Of a DNA stretch of 39,960 nucleotides, positions 13,703 through 22,704 are shown piece after piece; position 1 is the stretch's first letter, and each line of letters starts with the position of its first letter. The position numbers and the translations under genes are program-made. The notes beneath the pieces are model-generated. The model saw nothing but the letters and a program-made list of their open reading frames with translations. It was not told the DNA's origin and did no database searches. The stretch comes from Burkholderiales bacterium (GTDB taxonomy: Bacteria > Pseudomonadota > Gammaproteobacteria > Burkholderiales > Casimicrobiaceae), in assembly GCA_031260355.1 (NCBI GenBank), contig JAIRJZ010000054.1, positions 1 to 39,960 on the forward strand. The letters run 5' to 3'.

Positions 13703-15208
13703 TTACGAGCGCGTCACGCGCACCAGCTCCGCCAGCGAGGTCGCGCCCGATGTTGCGTCATTACGCAGCCAGCGCGCGCCGTCCTGACGCAACGATGTCA
13801 TTCCCTGCTGCGCCGCGTGAGCGCGCAACGCCTCCTCGGGAGCGTTTTCATGAACCAATTTACGCACTGCATCGTCCACTTGCAGCAATTCGTAAATGCC
13901 GGTGCGGCCGCGATAGCCGCTGTGGTTGCAATGCTCACACCCCGTCGGCGCATACAAGCGTTCCGGCAACGCCAGTCCCATTTGCTGCAACAATTGTTTT
14001 TCGCCGTCGTTCGGTTCGGCGGCCTTCCGGCAATGTGGGCACAACACGCGCACCAGCCGCTGCGCCAGCACGCCGAGCAGGCTCGACGCCAGCAGATACG
14101 GCTCGATCCCCATATCGGTCAGGCGCGTCACGGCGCTCGGCGCGTCGTTGGTGTGCAGCGTCGCCAGCACCAGATGGCCGGTCAGCGACGCCTGCACGGC
14201 GATTTGTGCGGTTTCGAGGTCGCGGATTTCGCCGACCATGATCACGTCCGGGTCTTGCCGCAAAATCGAACGCAGCGCCCGCGCGAACGACAACTCGATG
14301 CGCGGATTGACCTGCGTTTGCGCTACCCCGTCGAGCGCGTATTCGATCGGGTCTTCGACCGTCATCAGATTGATGCGGCCACGTTCCAGCCGCGACAGCG
14401 CGGCGTACAGCGTCGTCGTCTTGCCGGAGCCGGTCGGCCCCGTCACCAGGAGGATGCCGTGCGGTTCGCGGATGATGCGGTCGATGTCAACCAGCAACGC
14501 CTCGCCCATCCCGAGCGCCGACAAATCAAGCCGCGCCGCTTCCTTGTCAAGCAAACGCAACACGACGCGTTCACCGTGCCCGGTCGGCAGAGTCGAAACG
14601 CGCACATCGACGCTCTTGCCGCCGAGCCGCAGCGTGATCCGCCCGTCTTGCGGTAACCGCTTTTCGGCGATGTCGAGACTCGCCATGATTTTGAGCCGCG
14701 ACACCAGTGCCGCATGCAACGCCCGCGGCGGCTCGATCACGTCACGCAACACGCCGTCCAGACGGAAGCGGACGACCGAGCGCGTTTCGTAAGGTTCGAA
14801 GTGCAGATCGGAGGCCTGTTCGCGCAACGCCTGCAACAGCAGCGCATTGATCATTCGGATCACCGGCGCTTCGGCGCTGTCGTCGAGCAAATCTTCGGTT
14901 GCCGGCATTTCCTGCAACAGTTGCGACAGATCGGTATCGCGCGCCAGTTCTTCGTTCAGCGCACCGGCTTCCGAGCCAACGTTGTACGCTCTCGCCAGTG
15001 CCTCATTGAAACGTTGCGCGTCGATTTCCTCAATCGTCACCGGCTTGCGGTAAACGCGCCGCACTTCCTGTAACGCCTCGACACTGGCGCCCGGCCGGAT
15101 CAATACGGTCAGCGCCGTCTCCGATTCGCGCCAAGGCAAAACGCCCTGCGCTTTGGCGAAAGGATAAGGAATTTTTGGAACGAGCGGGAGAACGGGCAAC
15201 TGAGACAT
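13703..15208 (-). CDS. gspE: Type II secretion ATPase GspE
   Basis: The cytoplasmic hexameric ATPase that powers type II secretion. At 501 residues it shows the Walker A motif [10 protein letters not shown], an Asp box, Walker [13 protein letters not shown] and the His box [14 protein letters not shown] four-cysteine zinc site is visible as CPHC...CEHC near residues 390-430. The N-terminal 120 residues are the GspL-contact domain. The ATG at 15208 lies 18 bp after the gspD stop, so gspD-gspE form an operon. PilB of type IV pili is the close alternative; the neighbouring secretin and the length favour GspE. Confidence 0.94.
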   Translation of the reverse strand: MSQLPVLPLVPKIPYPFAKAQGVLPWRESETALTVLIRPGASVEALQEVRRVYRKPVTIEEIDAQRFNEALARAYNVGSEAGALNEELARDTDLSQLLQEMPATEDLLDDSAEAPVIRMINALLLQALREQASDLHFEPYETRSVVRFRLDGVLRDVIEPPRALHAALVSRLKIMASLDIAEKRLPQDGRITLRLGGKSVDVRVSTLPTGHGERVVLRLLDKEAARLDLSALGMGEALLVDIDRIIREPHGILLVTGPTGSGKTTTLYAALSRLERGRINLMTVEDPIEYALDGVAQTQVNPRIELSFARALRSILRQDPDVIMVGEIRDLETAQIAVQASLTGHLVLATLHTNDAPSAVTRLTDMGIEPYLLASSLLGVLAQRLVRVLCPHCRKAAEPNDGEKQLLQQMGLALPERLYAPTGCEHCNHSGYRGRTGIYELLQVDDAVRKLVHENAPEEALRAHAAQQGMTSLRQDGARWLRNDATSGATSLAELVRVTRS

Positions 15209-15226
15209 GAAATGCTCGCGCCCAGA

Positions 15227-17437
15227 TCAAGGCGTCGCCGGTTGATCGTTCAGCCAAGTTCGTCCCGGCAAAAACGGTTGCGTCGAAATCAGCATCGCGC
15301 CGGACGGCAACGGTTCGCCGCGCGGCGGTGTCGGCAACGGTTTTTCGCTGCCCGGCAGCAACGTCTGCGGCAGCAATTCGGGAATCGTCGGATCGGTCCA
15401 GAAGAACCGCTCCTGCGGCGCCAGGTTTTTCTGTTCACCCATCAAATAGCGGTAACGCTCGGTCGTGTATTCAACGCTGTCGGCAGACGAGCGGACGATC
15501 GTCGGTTTCAGGAAAATGAGAAGATTGCTTTTCTGGCGGCTACGCGAATCGTAGCGGAACAAATGGCCGAGGATGGGAATATCGCCCAATATCGGCACGC
15601 TGTCAGAACCGCCGTCCGTCCTGTCTTCAATCAGCCCACCGAGCACGATGATTTGCGAATCGTCAACCGCCACTATTGATTCAATAAAACGTTTCGAGAT
15701 CGTCGGCCCCGTGATGTCCTTGCTCATCACCCGCGAGACTTCCTGAAAAATGTTCAGGCGTACCGTTCCCTTTTCGGTGATTTGCGGTTTGATCCGCAAC
15801 ATCAAGCCGACATTTTGAGGTTCATACGTCGTAAACGGGGTGACCGTGCTGGTACTCCCCGTTGTCGTGTACGAACCCGTCGGAACCGGAATCTGTTGCC
15901 CAACCATGATTCGCGCTTCCTCGTTGTCGAGCGTCAGCAACGTCGGCGTCGAAAGAACATTGGCTCTAGTCTGCGTTTCCAACGCTCGCGCCAAAAAGCC
16001 GAGGTTGGTGATTCTTCCAAAACCGGGAAGGTTGATAGTCCCGTCAACGATGCCAATATTCAGTCCCTGCCCAGCGGCAAAAGGATTTTGTGTGATATCC
16101 AGGATGTTTTGTCCGCTGCCTCGACTACCGAAATTGGTACCGCCGATAGGACGCACTCCCGATTTATCGGACAAAAAATTCCATTGAATTCCGAATTCTG
16201 CCGCCTTGTCGGCTTCAACTTCGACGATCAACGCTTCGACGAACACTTGCGCACGCGGCACATCGAGTTTTTCGACGACGGTGCGGATCGTGTTGTACAC
16301 CGGCTCCGGCGCCATCACCACAATCGAATTGGTCGCGGTGTCGGCCTGCACGGTGATGCCGTTGGCGGAAAAGCTCACGCCGTTCTCTTGCTGCGGCGCG
16401 AACGGCAATGGTTCGATACCGGCCACCCCGCCAGCGGTGCCGCCGGAAAGCGAGGTCGCCGACGAAGCGCCCGGATTGATCGTCGCCGGACGGGCAATGT
16501 TTGTCGTCGTGTTGGCGCTGTTGCCGGTCAGCACTCCTTGCAAGGTCTGGGCGACGCTCTGGGCGTCGGCGTTTTTCAGATAAATGATGAAGATGTTGCC
16601 CCCGGGACGACCGGGCACATCGAGTTTTTCAATGAATTCGCGCACCCGCTCGGCGCGCCCCGGATTGTCGGAGCGGATCAGCACACTGTTCGAGCGCGGG
16701 TCGGCGACCAGTGTGACTCGCTGCATCGCATCGCCTCCCGGCATCCCGGCGCCGGGGGTTGCGCCCTCGACCAGCAACTTGTTCAACATCGGCACCATGT
16801 CGAGCGCCGAAGCGTTCTTGAGTTGCACCATCAGCGGTTCGCCGGCAGGCGGCTGGTCGAGCGAAGCGATGATTCGCTCGAGCCGTTTCATGTTTTCGGC
16901 GTAATCGGTAATCACCAGCGCGTTGCTGCCGGAAAACGCCAGCACCGAATTGTTCGGCGATACCAGCGGCCGCAACACGCCCACCATCGGTACGGCAGAT
17001 TCGTAGCGCAGCGGGATCACCTTGGTGATCAGTTGGTCGCCGCCCGCCTTCCCCGAACCGCCATATTGCTTGGCGTCGGTTTCGGGCACGATGCGGACGA
17101 CGCCATCCCCTTCGACGGCAGCGATGCCTTGCAGACGCAACGCCGACAGCAGCGTCGGGTACACCAGTTCGCGCGAAACCGGCCGCGTCGAAATGATATT
17201 GACGGTGCCTTTGACTTTGGGGTCGATGATGAAGTTGCGACCGGTGATTTCGGAGACGGTACGAACGACCGCTTCGATATCGGCGTTGACAAAATTGAGC
17301 GTGACATCGTCGCCGTCCCGGCTTTGCGCCATCGTCGGCAAGGCGACCAGCAAGGCGACTAGCCCAGGCAACACCGTGCGCCCGATACTGCGGCACCAAC
17401 GCCCTTCAAGAAGTCGAACCATCCCTGCCGTCATCAT
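15227..17437 (-). CDS. gspD: Type II secretion secretin GspD
   Basis: The outer-membrane channel of the type II system, 736 residues. A signal peptide with a hydrophobic core TVLPGLVALLVALPTMA is followed by the N0 domain (VTLNFVNADIEAVVRTVSEI, FIIDPKVKGTVNI), three N1-N3 repeats (EPLMVQLKNASA, IFIIYLKNADAQSV, and QVFVEALIVEVE leading into the gate), and the secretin core with VPILGDIPILGHLFR near the C-terminus. A Gly/Ser/Thr-rich insertion around residues 305-345 lies in N3. No lipobox is seen, so targeting would need a pilotin or none. The first of two adjacent ATGs is used. It is first gene of gspD-E-F. Confidence 0.95.
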   Translation of the reverse strand: MMTAGMVRLLEGRWCRSIGRTVLPGLVALLVALPTMAQSRDGDDVTLNFVNADIEAVVRTVSEITGRNFIIDPKVKGTVNIISTRPVSRELVYPTLLSALRLQGIAAVEGDGVVRIVPETDAKQYGGSGKAGGDQLITKVIPLRYESAVPMVGVLRPLVSPNNSVLAFSGSNALVITDYAENMKRLERIIASLDQPPAGEPLMVQLKNASALDMVPMLNKLLVEGATPGAGMPGGDAMQRVTLVADPRSNSVLIRSDNPGRAERVREFIEKLDVPGRPGGNIFIIYLKNADAQSVAQTLQGVLTGNSANTTTNIARPATINPGASSATSLSGGTAGGVAGIEPLPFAPQQENGVSFSANGITVQADTATNSIVVMAPEPVYNTIRTVVEKLDVPRAQVFVEALIVEVEADKAAEFGIQWNFLSDKSGVRPIGGTNFGSRGSGQNILDITQNPFAAGQGLNIGIVDGTINLPGFGRITNLGFLARALETQTRANVLSTPTLLTLDNEEARIMVGQQIPVPTGSYTTTGSTSTVTPFTTYEPQNVGLMLRIKPQITEKGTVRLNIFQEVSRVMSKDITGPTISKRFIESIVAVDDSQIIVLGGLIEDRTDGGSDSVPILGDIPILGHLFRYDSRSRQKSNLLIFLKPTIVRSSADSVEYTTERYRYLMGEQKNLAPQERFFWTDPTIPELLPQTLLPGSEKPLPTPPRGEPLPSGAMLISTQPFLPGRTWLNDQPATP

Positions 17438-17598
17438 TGTCCACCCGCAAGTGCGTTTTCTTTCCTCTCGGAAATCCCGGAAAACGAGGTGTCATCATAG
17501 CAGGGATCGGTTAGCCCATCGTGGATTCCGAACCGTTTGCCGCCCGCTTCTTTTCGCTTCGGACGCAAACCCGACACTCTTGATGGTTCAATCGACTT

Positions 17599-18474
17599 TC
17601 AGCAATCCCTTTCCTGCCAGCGTGCCGCTTCCAGCGTATTGGCCAGCAGCGTCGCAATCGTCATCGGCCCGACGCCGCCCGGCACCGGCGTGATCCACGA
17701 AGCGCGGCGGCTCGCCGATTCAAAATCGACATCGCCGCACAGCTTGCCGTCGGCCAGCCGGTTAATGCCGACATCGAGCACGATGGCGCCGGATTTGATC
17801 CAGTCGCCTTCGACGAAACGCGGCTTGCCGATACCGGCAACGACGATGTCGGCCTGGCCGATCAGCTTTGGCAGGTCGTAAGTTTTCGAGTGGCAGACGG
17901 TGATCGTGCAGCGCGCCATCAGCAATTCCAGCGCCATCGGTCGACCGACGATGTTCGACTGCCCGACGATGACGGCATGTTTGCCGACCAAATCCTCGCC
18001 GGTTTCGCGCAACAGCCGCATGCAGCCGTAAGGCGTGCATGGGCGCAAGGTCGGCATCTTCAACACCAACCGGCCGACGTTGTACGGATGAAAACCGTCA
18101 ACATCCTTTTTCGGGTCGATGCGTTCAATCACCCGCTCGGCGTTGACCTGTGCCGGTAACGGCAACTGCACGAGAATGCCGTTTACCTCGGCATTTGCGT
18201 TCAGTTCATCGATCAACGCCAGCAGCGTTTTTTCGGGACAATCGGCGGGCAAATCGTACGAAAACGATTTCATGCCGGCCGCTTCAGTCGTCCGCCGCTT
18301 GTTGCGCACATAGACCGCCGACGCCGGATCGTCGCCGACGCAGACCACCGCCAGCCCCGGCGGCGGCAACCCCTGCGCACCGCGTTGCGCCACTGCCTCG
18401 CGTACTTCTTCCACTACCTGCGCGGCAATCGCCTTGCCGTCGATCACCCGCGCCACCGTTGCTTGGTCCGTCAT
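17599..18474 (-). CDS. folD: Methylenetetrahydrofolate dehydrogenase / cyclohydrolase
   Basis: Interconverts methylene-, methenyl- and formyl-tetrahydrofolate with NADP+, supplying one-carbon units for purines and formyl-methionine. It is 291 residues. [10 protein letters not shown] carries the catalytic lysine, GILVQLPLP and [10 protein letters not shown] are the family signatures, and [10 protein letters not shown] begins the Rossmann domain, where the more usual residue is R in place of [16 protein letters not shown] closes the protein. It is transcribed in the same direction as gspD, 161 bp after it, and ends the upstream side of a 60-bp gap to nagZ. Confidence 0.97.
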   Translation of the reverse strand: MTDQATVARVIDGKAIAAQVVEEVREAVAQRGAQGLPPPGLAVVCVGDDPASAVYVRNKRRTTEAAGMKSFSYDLPADCPEKTLLALIDELNANAEVNGILVQLPLPAQVNAERVIERIDPKKDVDGFHPYNVGRLVLKMPTLRPCTPYGCMRLLRETGEDLVGKHAVIVGQSNIVGRPMALELLMARCTITVCHSKTYDLPKLIGQADIVVAGIGKPRFVEGDWIKSGAIVLDVGINRLADGKLCGDVDFESASRRASWITPVPGGVGPMTIATLLANTLEAARWQERDC

Positions 18475-18535
18475 CGTTTTTCCCTCCGGTCTTTTCGTTG
18501 ACCGCTTGCAAGATTATAAAAGGTTGGCGCGGGGT

Positions 18536-19579
18536 TCAGAAAATAACCGGCGCATCGACGAACGCCGTCACTCCCGTCCCGCCCGCTTCATGAAACTTTC
18601 CGGCCATCGCCTGCCAGCGCCGCGCCAGCGCAGTCGAGCGCTCCGCATCGAGCGATGGTGTCCAGCGCGTCAGCATGTCGTCGATGGCGGCAAAATCGTT
18701 GCAGGCCAGCACGACATCGCAACCCGCCGCCAGCGCCGCGTCGGCGCGCGCCGCCCAATCGTCACAACCGCCGTCCAGCGCCGCCCCGGCCATCCCGAGG
18801 TCGTCGGAGAACACCATGCCGTCGAATCCCAGCCGCCCACGCAACATGTCACATACCCAGAATGCCGAATACCCCGCCGGCAACGGGTCGAGCACCGGAT
18901 ATTTGACGTGTGCCATCATCACGCTTTCCAGCCCGTCGGCGATCAACGCCCGGTACGGCGCAAGATCAGGCTCTATAGCGTCCATTGTCCTCGTATCAAC
19001 CGGCATTTCGCAATGCGAATCGGCCTCAACCCAGCCGTGACCAGGGAAATGCTTGCCAACCGCCACGCACCCCGTCGCGTTCAACCCGCGCCGCAGCGCA
19101 CCGGCCAACCGCGCCACCACCTCAGGCGAAGCGGCAAGAGCGCGGTCGCCGATCACCGCGCTCTTGCCGTAATCGAGATCGAGCACCGGCGTAAAACTAA
19201 AATCGAGGCGATAACAACGAAGCCCGCCACCGATCAGCGCGCCCCAGCGCGGCGCTTCCTGGTCCGCCGCCTCCGGCGCCTCGGCAAAACGCTCGCCCAG
19301 CCGACGCATCGGCGGAATATCAACGAACCCGTTGCCGCGCAACCGCTGTACCCGCCCGCCTTCCTGATCGATGCCGATCACCAGCGGCAGCGACCGCAAC
19401 GCCCGTATTTCATCGCACAACGCAATCAACTGTCCCGGCGTCTCGACATTGCGCGCGAACAGAATCACGCCGCCGACCCGCGGATCGCTCAAGCGCCGGC
19501 GATCGCTGTCGGTCAACGCCGTGCTCTCGACGCCGCACATCAGCGGGCCGCGCGGCAAAGTTTCAGATGTCGGTATCAA
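18536..19579 (-). CDS. nagZ: Beta-N-acetylhexosaminidase, cell-wall recycling
   Basis: A glycoside hydrolase family 3 enzyme that removes N-acetylglucosamine from anhydro-muropeptides in the cytoplasm. GIDQEGGRVQRL, KHFPGHG and MMAHVKYPVLDP are the family blocks, and VFSDDLGM carries the catalytic aspartate. I choose the TTG at 19579 (347 residues) because GGGGAG lies 5 bases upstream and the length matches the family; upstream residues to 19666 are non-coding in character. In many betaproteobacteria nagZ ends an era-recO-pdxJ-acpS-nagZ run; here it follows era directly across a 268-bp repeat-containing gap. Confidence 0.94.
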   Translation of the reverse strand: MIPTSETLPRGPLMCGVESTALTDSDRRRLSDPRVGGVILFARNVETPGQLIALCDEIRALRSLPLVIGIDQEGGRVQRLRGNGFVDIPPMRRLGERFAEAPEAADQEAPRWGALIGGGLRCYRLDFSFTPVLDLDYGKSAVIGDRALAASPEVVARLAGALRRGLNATGCVAVGKHFPGHGWVEADSHCEMPVDTRTMDAIEPDLAPYRALIADGLESVMMAHVKYPVLDPLPAGYSAFWVCDMLRGRLGFDGMVFSDDLGMAGAALDGGCDDWAARADAALAAGCDVVLACNDFAAIDDMLTRWTPSLDAERSTALARRWQAMAGKFHEAGGTGVTAFVDAPVIF

Positions 19580-19705
19580 CGAGTCTCCCCGGCCTGGGTG
19601 GTTAACACGTTTTGCATAACGCCTCCACTGGCACGTTTTTTCGCTCCCCTTGACGCCGCCGAGCATCGCAGGGCAGTGTCAAAACAGGGCGAGCGATGTT
19701 CGAGC

Positions 19706-19778
19706 GATCCTCTGAGTTTTTTAGGATCGTCAGGGGCGGCAATCTGCCGCCCGTGTATCGGGAAGCAGATTGCTTCCC
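19706..19778. repeat. Three hairpins in the era-nagZ gap
   Basis: GATCCT/AGGATC (19706-19711, 19723-19728), GGGCGGCA/TGCCGCCC (19734-19741, 19745-19752) and GGGAAGCA/TGCTTCCC (19760-19767, 19771-19778). The last two are 8-bp perfect stems with three-base loops, 7 bp apart. None has a T-run after it on the minus strand, so repeat units are more likely than terminators. The 268-bp gap contains no convincing gene. Confidence 0.7.
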
Positions 19779-19847
19779 CTACGAAGCGGGCGGCGGGCGA
19801 GTCCGGTGCGATCGGGCCTTTGACGAATGCGCCGCGCGTCACCACGG

Positions 19848-20762
19848 TCAAAGCCCCAACCGTTGCAAGCTGCGGGCATCGCCCCTCCACCCCGGCTTCA
19901 CCTGCACGAGCACCACCAAATACACACTGCCGCCAAACAGCCTTTCCATCTCCTGTCGGGCTTCGGTGGCGATGCGTTTCATCGTCTGCCCCTGATGCCC
20001 GAGCAGAATCGCCCGCTGGCTGTCGCGCTCGACATAGACGCGCGCCTGAATCCGCCGCCGCGCGCGATCCTGTTCTCCCTCTTGTTCAAAAGTTTCCACC
20101 ACGACATGTGTCGAGTAAGGAATTTCGTCGCCCAGCAGCCGGAAAATTTTTTCGCGGAGAAATTCCGCCGCCAGAAAGCGTTCATCGCGGTCGGTCAGTT
20201 CGTCCGGCGGATACAGCCAAGGCGCCATCGGCAAATGTTTCGCCATTTCGGCCTTGAGCGCGTCGAGTTGCACGCCTTTTTCGGCCGACAGCGGAATCAA
20301 TGCCGCAAATGGACGGCGCTTCGACAAAGCATCGAGCCGCGGTAACAACGCGGTTTTGTCGGCCAGCAAATCAATCTTGTTCAATACCGCAATCACCGGC
20401 TTGCCTGGCGGCAGCAGGGAGAGCAGTGCTTCGTCGGCGTCGGTATGCCGAGCCGCGTCGAACAGCGCCACCACCACATCGACTTCGGCCAGCGCGTCGC
20501 GCACCGCCTGATTCATCCTGATGTTCAGCGCCGACCGGTATTTCGTCTGAAAACCCGGGGTGTCAACAAAAATGAACTGGTCGGCGCCTTCGGTCAAAAC
20601 GCCGGTGATGCGTTGCCGCGTCGTTTGCGGTTTCGCCGAAGTGATGCTGATCCTAGTGCCCAGAAGCCGGTTGAGCAGGGTCGATTTGCCGACACTGGGC
20701 CGTCCGACCAACGCCATAAAACCGCAGCGCGTCGCTTCCGGGGCTGACGCAGAATCGCTCAC
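19848..20762 (-). CDS. era: GTPase Era
   Basis: A ribosome-assembly GTPase that binds the 3' end of 16S rRNA. It is 304 residues with G1 GRPSVGKS near residue 20, G2 in AKPQTTRQRITG, G3 DTPGF and G4 NKID, followed by a C-terminal KH domain (LLGHQGQTMKRIATEAR). The start is GTG, overlapping the rnc stop by 4 bp (GTGA), so translation is coupled to RNase III, which processes the rRNA precursor that Era acts on. recO, its usual downstream neighbour, is absent here. Confidence 0.97.
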   Translation of the reverse strand: MSDSASAPEATRCGFMALVGRPSVGKSTLLNRLLGTRISITSAKPQTTRQRITGVLTEGADQFIFVDTPGFQTKYRSALNIRMNQAVRDALAEVDVVVALFDAARHTDADEALLSLLPPGKPVIAVLNKIDLLADKTALLPRLDALSKRRPFAALIPLSAEKGVQLDALKAEMAKHLPMAPWLYPPDELTDRDERFLAAEFLREKIFRLLGDEIPYSTHVVVETFEQEGEQDRARRRIQARVYVERDSQRAILLGHQGQTMKRIATEARQEMERLFGGSVYLVVLVQVKPGWRGDARSLQRLGL

Positions 20763-21478
20763 GCCCCTCTCCCGGCTTTACGCGGCTTGGCGACTTTGGG
20801 CAACGTCTGCAATTGCTGCCAGGCAACATCCGCCGCCTGCTGCTCCGCCGTCCGCCGGTTGTTTCCCTCACCGCACGCGGCCTCTTCGAGTAGCGGAATG
20901 CGGCATTCGACAACGAATTGCTGCAAATGCGCTTCACCGCGGATTTCCGTTACGACGTATTCGGGCAGCGGCAAGCGCCGCGCCTGCAACCATTCCTGCA
21001 AACGCGTCTTGGCGTCTTTCCCCAATTGCTCCGGATCGGCGCCCTGCAAGATCTCGTCGTACACCGTGACAATCACCCGCTGCGCCGCCTTGAATCCCCC
21101 GTCCAGAAACACCGCGCCGAACAGCGCTTCCAGCGCATCGGCCAGAATCGACGCCCGCTGCGGGCCGCCGCTTTTCAGTTCGCCTTCCCCCAGCAGCAGA
21201 TAGCGGTTCAATTCCAGCTTGCGCGCCAGTTCTGCCAGCGTTTCGCGGTTGACCAGACCGGCGCGTGAGCGCGACAGCATCCCTTCGTCCAGCGCCGGAA
21301 AACGTTCGAGCAACGCCTGAGCGATCACGCAGTTCAGCACCGCGTCGCCGATGAACTCCAACCGCTCATTATGCGATGCGCCGTGGCTGCGATGCGTCAT
21401 CGCCTGCCGCAACAGCGACGCCGCTGCAAAACGGTAATCCAGCGCGGTTTCGAGCGGCGTCAGCGACGGCAACGGCAT
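20759..21478 (-). CDS. rnc: Ribonuclease III
   Basis: A double-strand-specific endonuclease that processes rRNA precursors and some mRNAs. It is 239 residues. NERLEFIGDAVL is the RNase III signature with the metal-binding acidic residues, and ADALEALFGAVFLDGG carries the second acidic pair. The C-terminal double-stranded RNA-binding domain runs from about residue 157 (TRLQEWLQARRLPLPEYVV to NRRTAEQQAADVAW). It is 6 bp after the DUF4845 gene and overlaps era, in the conserved lepA-lepB-DUF4845-rnc-era cluster. Confidence 0.97.
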   Translation of the reverse strand: MPLPSLTPLETALDYRFAAASLLRQAMTHRSHGASHNERLEFIGDAVLNCVIAQALLERFPALDEGMLSRSRAGLVNRETLAELARKLELNRYLLLGEGELKSGGPQRASILADALEALFGAVFLDGGFKAAQRVIVTVYDEILQGADPEQLGKDAKTRLQEWLQARRLPLPEYVVTEIRGEAHLQQFVVECRIPLLEEAACGEGNNRRTAEQQAADVAWQQLQTLPKVAKPRKAGRGA

Positions 21479-21484
21479 GGATGG

Positions 21485-21850
21485 CTACTTTGGCGCCTGC
21501 GCCTCGAATTCCAGCAGCAACGAGGCATTGCCGGCGATCGGGATTTGTTTGTTCCAGGACAGGCTGACGCTGCTGCCGCGCAGCGCGATATCTTTGGGGG
21601 TCACGCCATCCCGGATACTGTTTACGTCGAGGCAGGCGCCGAATCTCTGTTGGACCGTGGCAATGTTGCTGCCCCCTCCTGCCCTGGCGTCTTCAAGACA
21701 TTTTTGTATCGTCCCCGCTTCCATGTACTCCGGCACCACTTTGATCGCAATCCAGAAAACGAACAAAGCGCCGAACACTCCGGCAAGCACGCCCCACAAC
21801 GACATTCCCTGCTGTTTGCTCCACCTCTGTTTCATGGCCTTCCCTTTCAT
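21485..21850 (-). CDS. DUF4845 membrane-anchored protein
   Basis: A 121-residue protein with one hydrophobic segment (LWGVLAGVFGALFVFWIAIK, about residues 18-37) and a small periplasmic or cytoplasmic domain. VVPEYMEAGTIQKCLEDA and the later GVTPKDIALRGSSVSLSW match the DUF4845 family that sits between lepB and rnc in many beta- and gammaproteobacteria. Its role is unknown; position suggests a link to export or RNA processing. The ATG overlaps the lepB stop by 4 bp (ATGA). An in-frame ATG six codons later is an alternative start. Confidence 0.88.
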   Translation of the reverse strand: MKGKAMKQRWSKQQGMSLWGVLAGVFGALFVFWIAIKVVPEYMEAGTIQKCLEDARAGGGSNIATVQQRFGACLDVNSIRDGVTPKDIALRGSSVSLSWNKQIPIAGNASLLLEFEAQAPK

Positions 21851-22683
21851 TGGATACTGTGACCGACACGATTGAATGCAAAACTCGAAATATCATCCCA
21901 ATTAAACCAGATGAAAAACGCTCTGCCGCGCAAATTTTCATCCGGCACAAACCCCCAATAACGGCTGTCCTCGCTGTTATCACGGTTGTCGCCCATCACC
22001 CAATAATACCCTTCGGGCACGGTACAACGAAAGCCGTTTTCGAAATATTGGCAGGCTTTCCGGTGCGGGAAGAGAAAAACCTGATTCAAATGCAACGCCG
22101 GTTTTTGCGGATCGACCGCAACAGCGTAGTCGCGCGCCCCGGCGGCTGATTGCGTCGTCTCGGTAAACCGGCTCAGGCTCTCGAAACGGTAGCCCTCAAG
22201 GTAACTGTAATCGGCGTTTTGCTGTTGTGGCAGCGGCCTGCTGTTGACGCTCAGCTTTTTATCGCGGTATTCGACGACATCGCCGGGAATGCCGATCACC
22301 CGCTTGATGTAGTCCTGCGACGGGATCAGAGGATAACGGAAAACCACCACATCGCCGCGCTGCGGCTCGCCGGTGGGAATGATCTTTTTTTCGATGATCG
22401 GCAGACGTAGCCCGTAGCTGAATTTGTTGACCAGAATGAAATCGCCGACCTCCAGCGTCGGCCGCATCGACGACGATGGAATCTTGAACGGTTCGGCGAT
22501 GAAGCTGCGCAGCACGAACACGACGAGCAGCACCGGGAAAAAACTGGCGGTATAGTCGATCCATGTCGGCACCGGCGCTTTCGGCTCGCGTTTTTTCCGC
22601 AAATGGAAAAAATCCAGTGCCCAGATCAGGCCGGTGATCAGCGTCAGCAAAAACAGGATCAGGGGGAAATTCAAAGCGTCCAT
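21847..22683 (-). CDS. lepB: Signal peptidase I
   Basis: Cleaves signal peptides from exported proteins at the periplasmic face of the inner membrane. It is 278 residues with two N-terminal membrane segments (residues 5-23 and about 45-63). The catalytic serine lies in PSSSMRPTLEVGDF and the general-base lysine in DYIKRVIGIPGD, with the C-terminal MGDNRDNSEDSRYWG box. Likely clients here include GspD and other secreted proteins. It lies 21 bp after lepA and overlaps the DUF4845 gene. Confidence 0.96.
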   Translation of the reverse strand: MDALNFPLILFLLTLITGLIWALDFFHLRKKREPKAPVPTWIDYTASFFPVLLVVFVLRSFIAEPFKIPSSSMRPTLEVGDFILVNKFSYGLRLPIIEKKIIPTGEPQRGDVVVFRYPLIPSQDYIKRVIGIPGDVVEYRDKKLSVNSRPLPQQQNADYSYLEGYRFESLSRFTETTQSAAGARDYAVAVDPQKPALHLNQVFLFPHRKACQYFENGFRCTVPEGYYWVMGDNRDNSEDSRYWGFVPDENLRGRAFFIWFNWDDISSFAFNRVGHSIQ

Positions 22684-22704
22684 GGCGATTCGATAAAGGC
22701 CGTT

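Noticed and set aside
15782-17362. 526-codon plus-strand frame opposite gspD
   Set aside because: Shadow of the secretin gene, with low-complexity His/Arg-rich residues and no motif.
19576-19890. Possible 104-residue protein between era and nagZ
   Set aside because: Most of it translates the hairpin repeats and the ends of both flanking genes; no remnant of recO, pdxJ or acpS could be recognised.
18434-20257. 607-codon plus-strand frame opposite nagZ and the era 3' end
   Set aside because: Arginine/proline-rich, no domain; nagZ and era on the other strand are certain.
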